Shown here in pieces: positions 5,414-5,486 of a DNA stretch of 5,486 nt. The position numbers were made by a program, and so were the translations under genes. The notes under the pieces are model-generated. The model was not told where the DNA came from. It searched no databases and saw only the letters and a list, made by a program, of their open reading frames with translations. Position 1 is the first letter of the stretch; every line of letters starts with the position of its first letter. The stretch is from JAQIBY01 sp964418565 (GTDB taxonomy: Bacteria > Bacteroidota > Bacteroidia > Bacteroidales > ML635J-15): the NCBI GenBank assembly GCA_964418565.1, contig CAYQMB010000159.1:1-5486 (forward strand), given 5' to 3'.

Positions 5414-5486
5414 AGCGCTGTTAACCACAAGGAGCCTGAAGGGCTCAAACATGAATAGCCCCGGGTGCAACTCGGGGTTAAGGAGA
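5414..5486. repeat. Palindromic intergenic element after galE (cut by the window end)
   Basis: Three symmetric parts are visible. A 6-bp outer pair joins ttaacc (5421-5426) to ggttaa (5476-5481). Inside are a hairpin gagcc/ggctc (5432-5436 with 5442-5446) and a GC-rich hairpin at 5459-5477 (cccc, ggg, five-base loop, ctc, gggg; 7 bp including one G-T). The string aggag recurs at 5430 and 5481, as if a second unit begins at the edge. From memory, strings such as gaatagccccgggtgcaac-cgggg recur as dispersed repeats in many environmental Bacteroidota and other genomes; this is recollection, not a search. It could also serve as a terminator for ribE-galE, but no T run follows. Confidence 0.5.

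Noticed and set aside
4955..5470. A 171-codon open frame antisense to galE, and other antisense frames in galE, ribE and the HD gene
   Set aside because: They are shadows of strongly supported genes on the plus or minus strand and show no recognisable protein features.

Overview
The window looks like chromosomal DNA of a Bacteroidota (Bacteroidetes) bacterium. This is inferred from an lpxD gene (Gram-negative outer membrane) directly behind an HD-domain phosphohydrolase gene, an arrangement I know from this phylum; from start codons preceded by A/T-rich sequence rather than Shine-Dalgarno sites; from a good match to the Bacteroidota promoter (TTTG, 20 bases, TAnnTTT) ahead of ribE; and from a REP-associated (RAYT-type) transposase of the kind common in environmental Bacteroidota. 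I cannot name a genus.

Layout from left to right. Bases 1-294 carry no gene I can support; 1-177 can fold into a long imperfect inverted repeat, and a short perfect palindrome follows at 201-215. On the minus strand a two-gene unit is read from right to left: an HD-domain phosphohydrolase (2570-1347), then lpxD (1335-295), 11 bases apart. Bases 2571-3057 are a gene-poor stretch with the presumed HD promoter, a long A/T-rich hairpin (2674-2741) and a GC-rich hairpin block (2762-2891). Next on the plus strand is a complete RAYT/Y1 transposase (3058-3633) whose central linker is made of a palindromic repeat. A recognisable promoter then precedes ribE (riboflavin synthase, 3767-4384), followed after 3 bases by galE (UDP-glucose 4-epimerase, 4388-5413). 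The window ends inside a palindromic intergenic element (5414-5486).

The housekeeping genes serve the cell envelope (lpxD: lipid A; galE: UDP-sugars for glycans), flavin cofactor synthesis (ribE) and probably nucleotide metabolism (HD protein). The unusual part is the non-coding fraction: at least four hairpin-forming elements surround or lie within a RAYT gene that sits between two divergent housekeeping units. This could be a RAYT/REP-like system, but whether these hairpins are its substrates cannot be decided from one window. I see no defence system, CRISPR array, phage gene, tRNA or rRNA.
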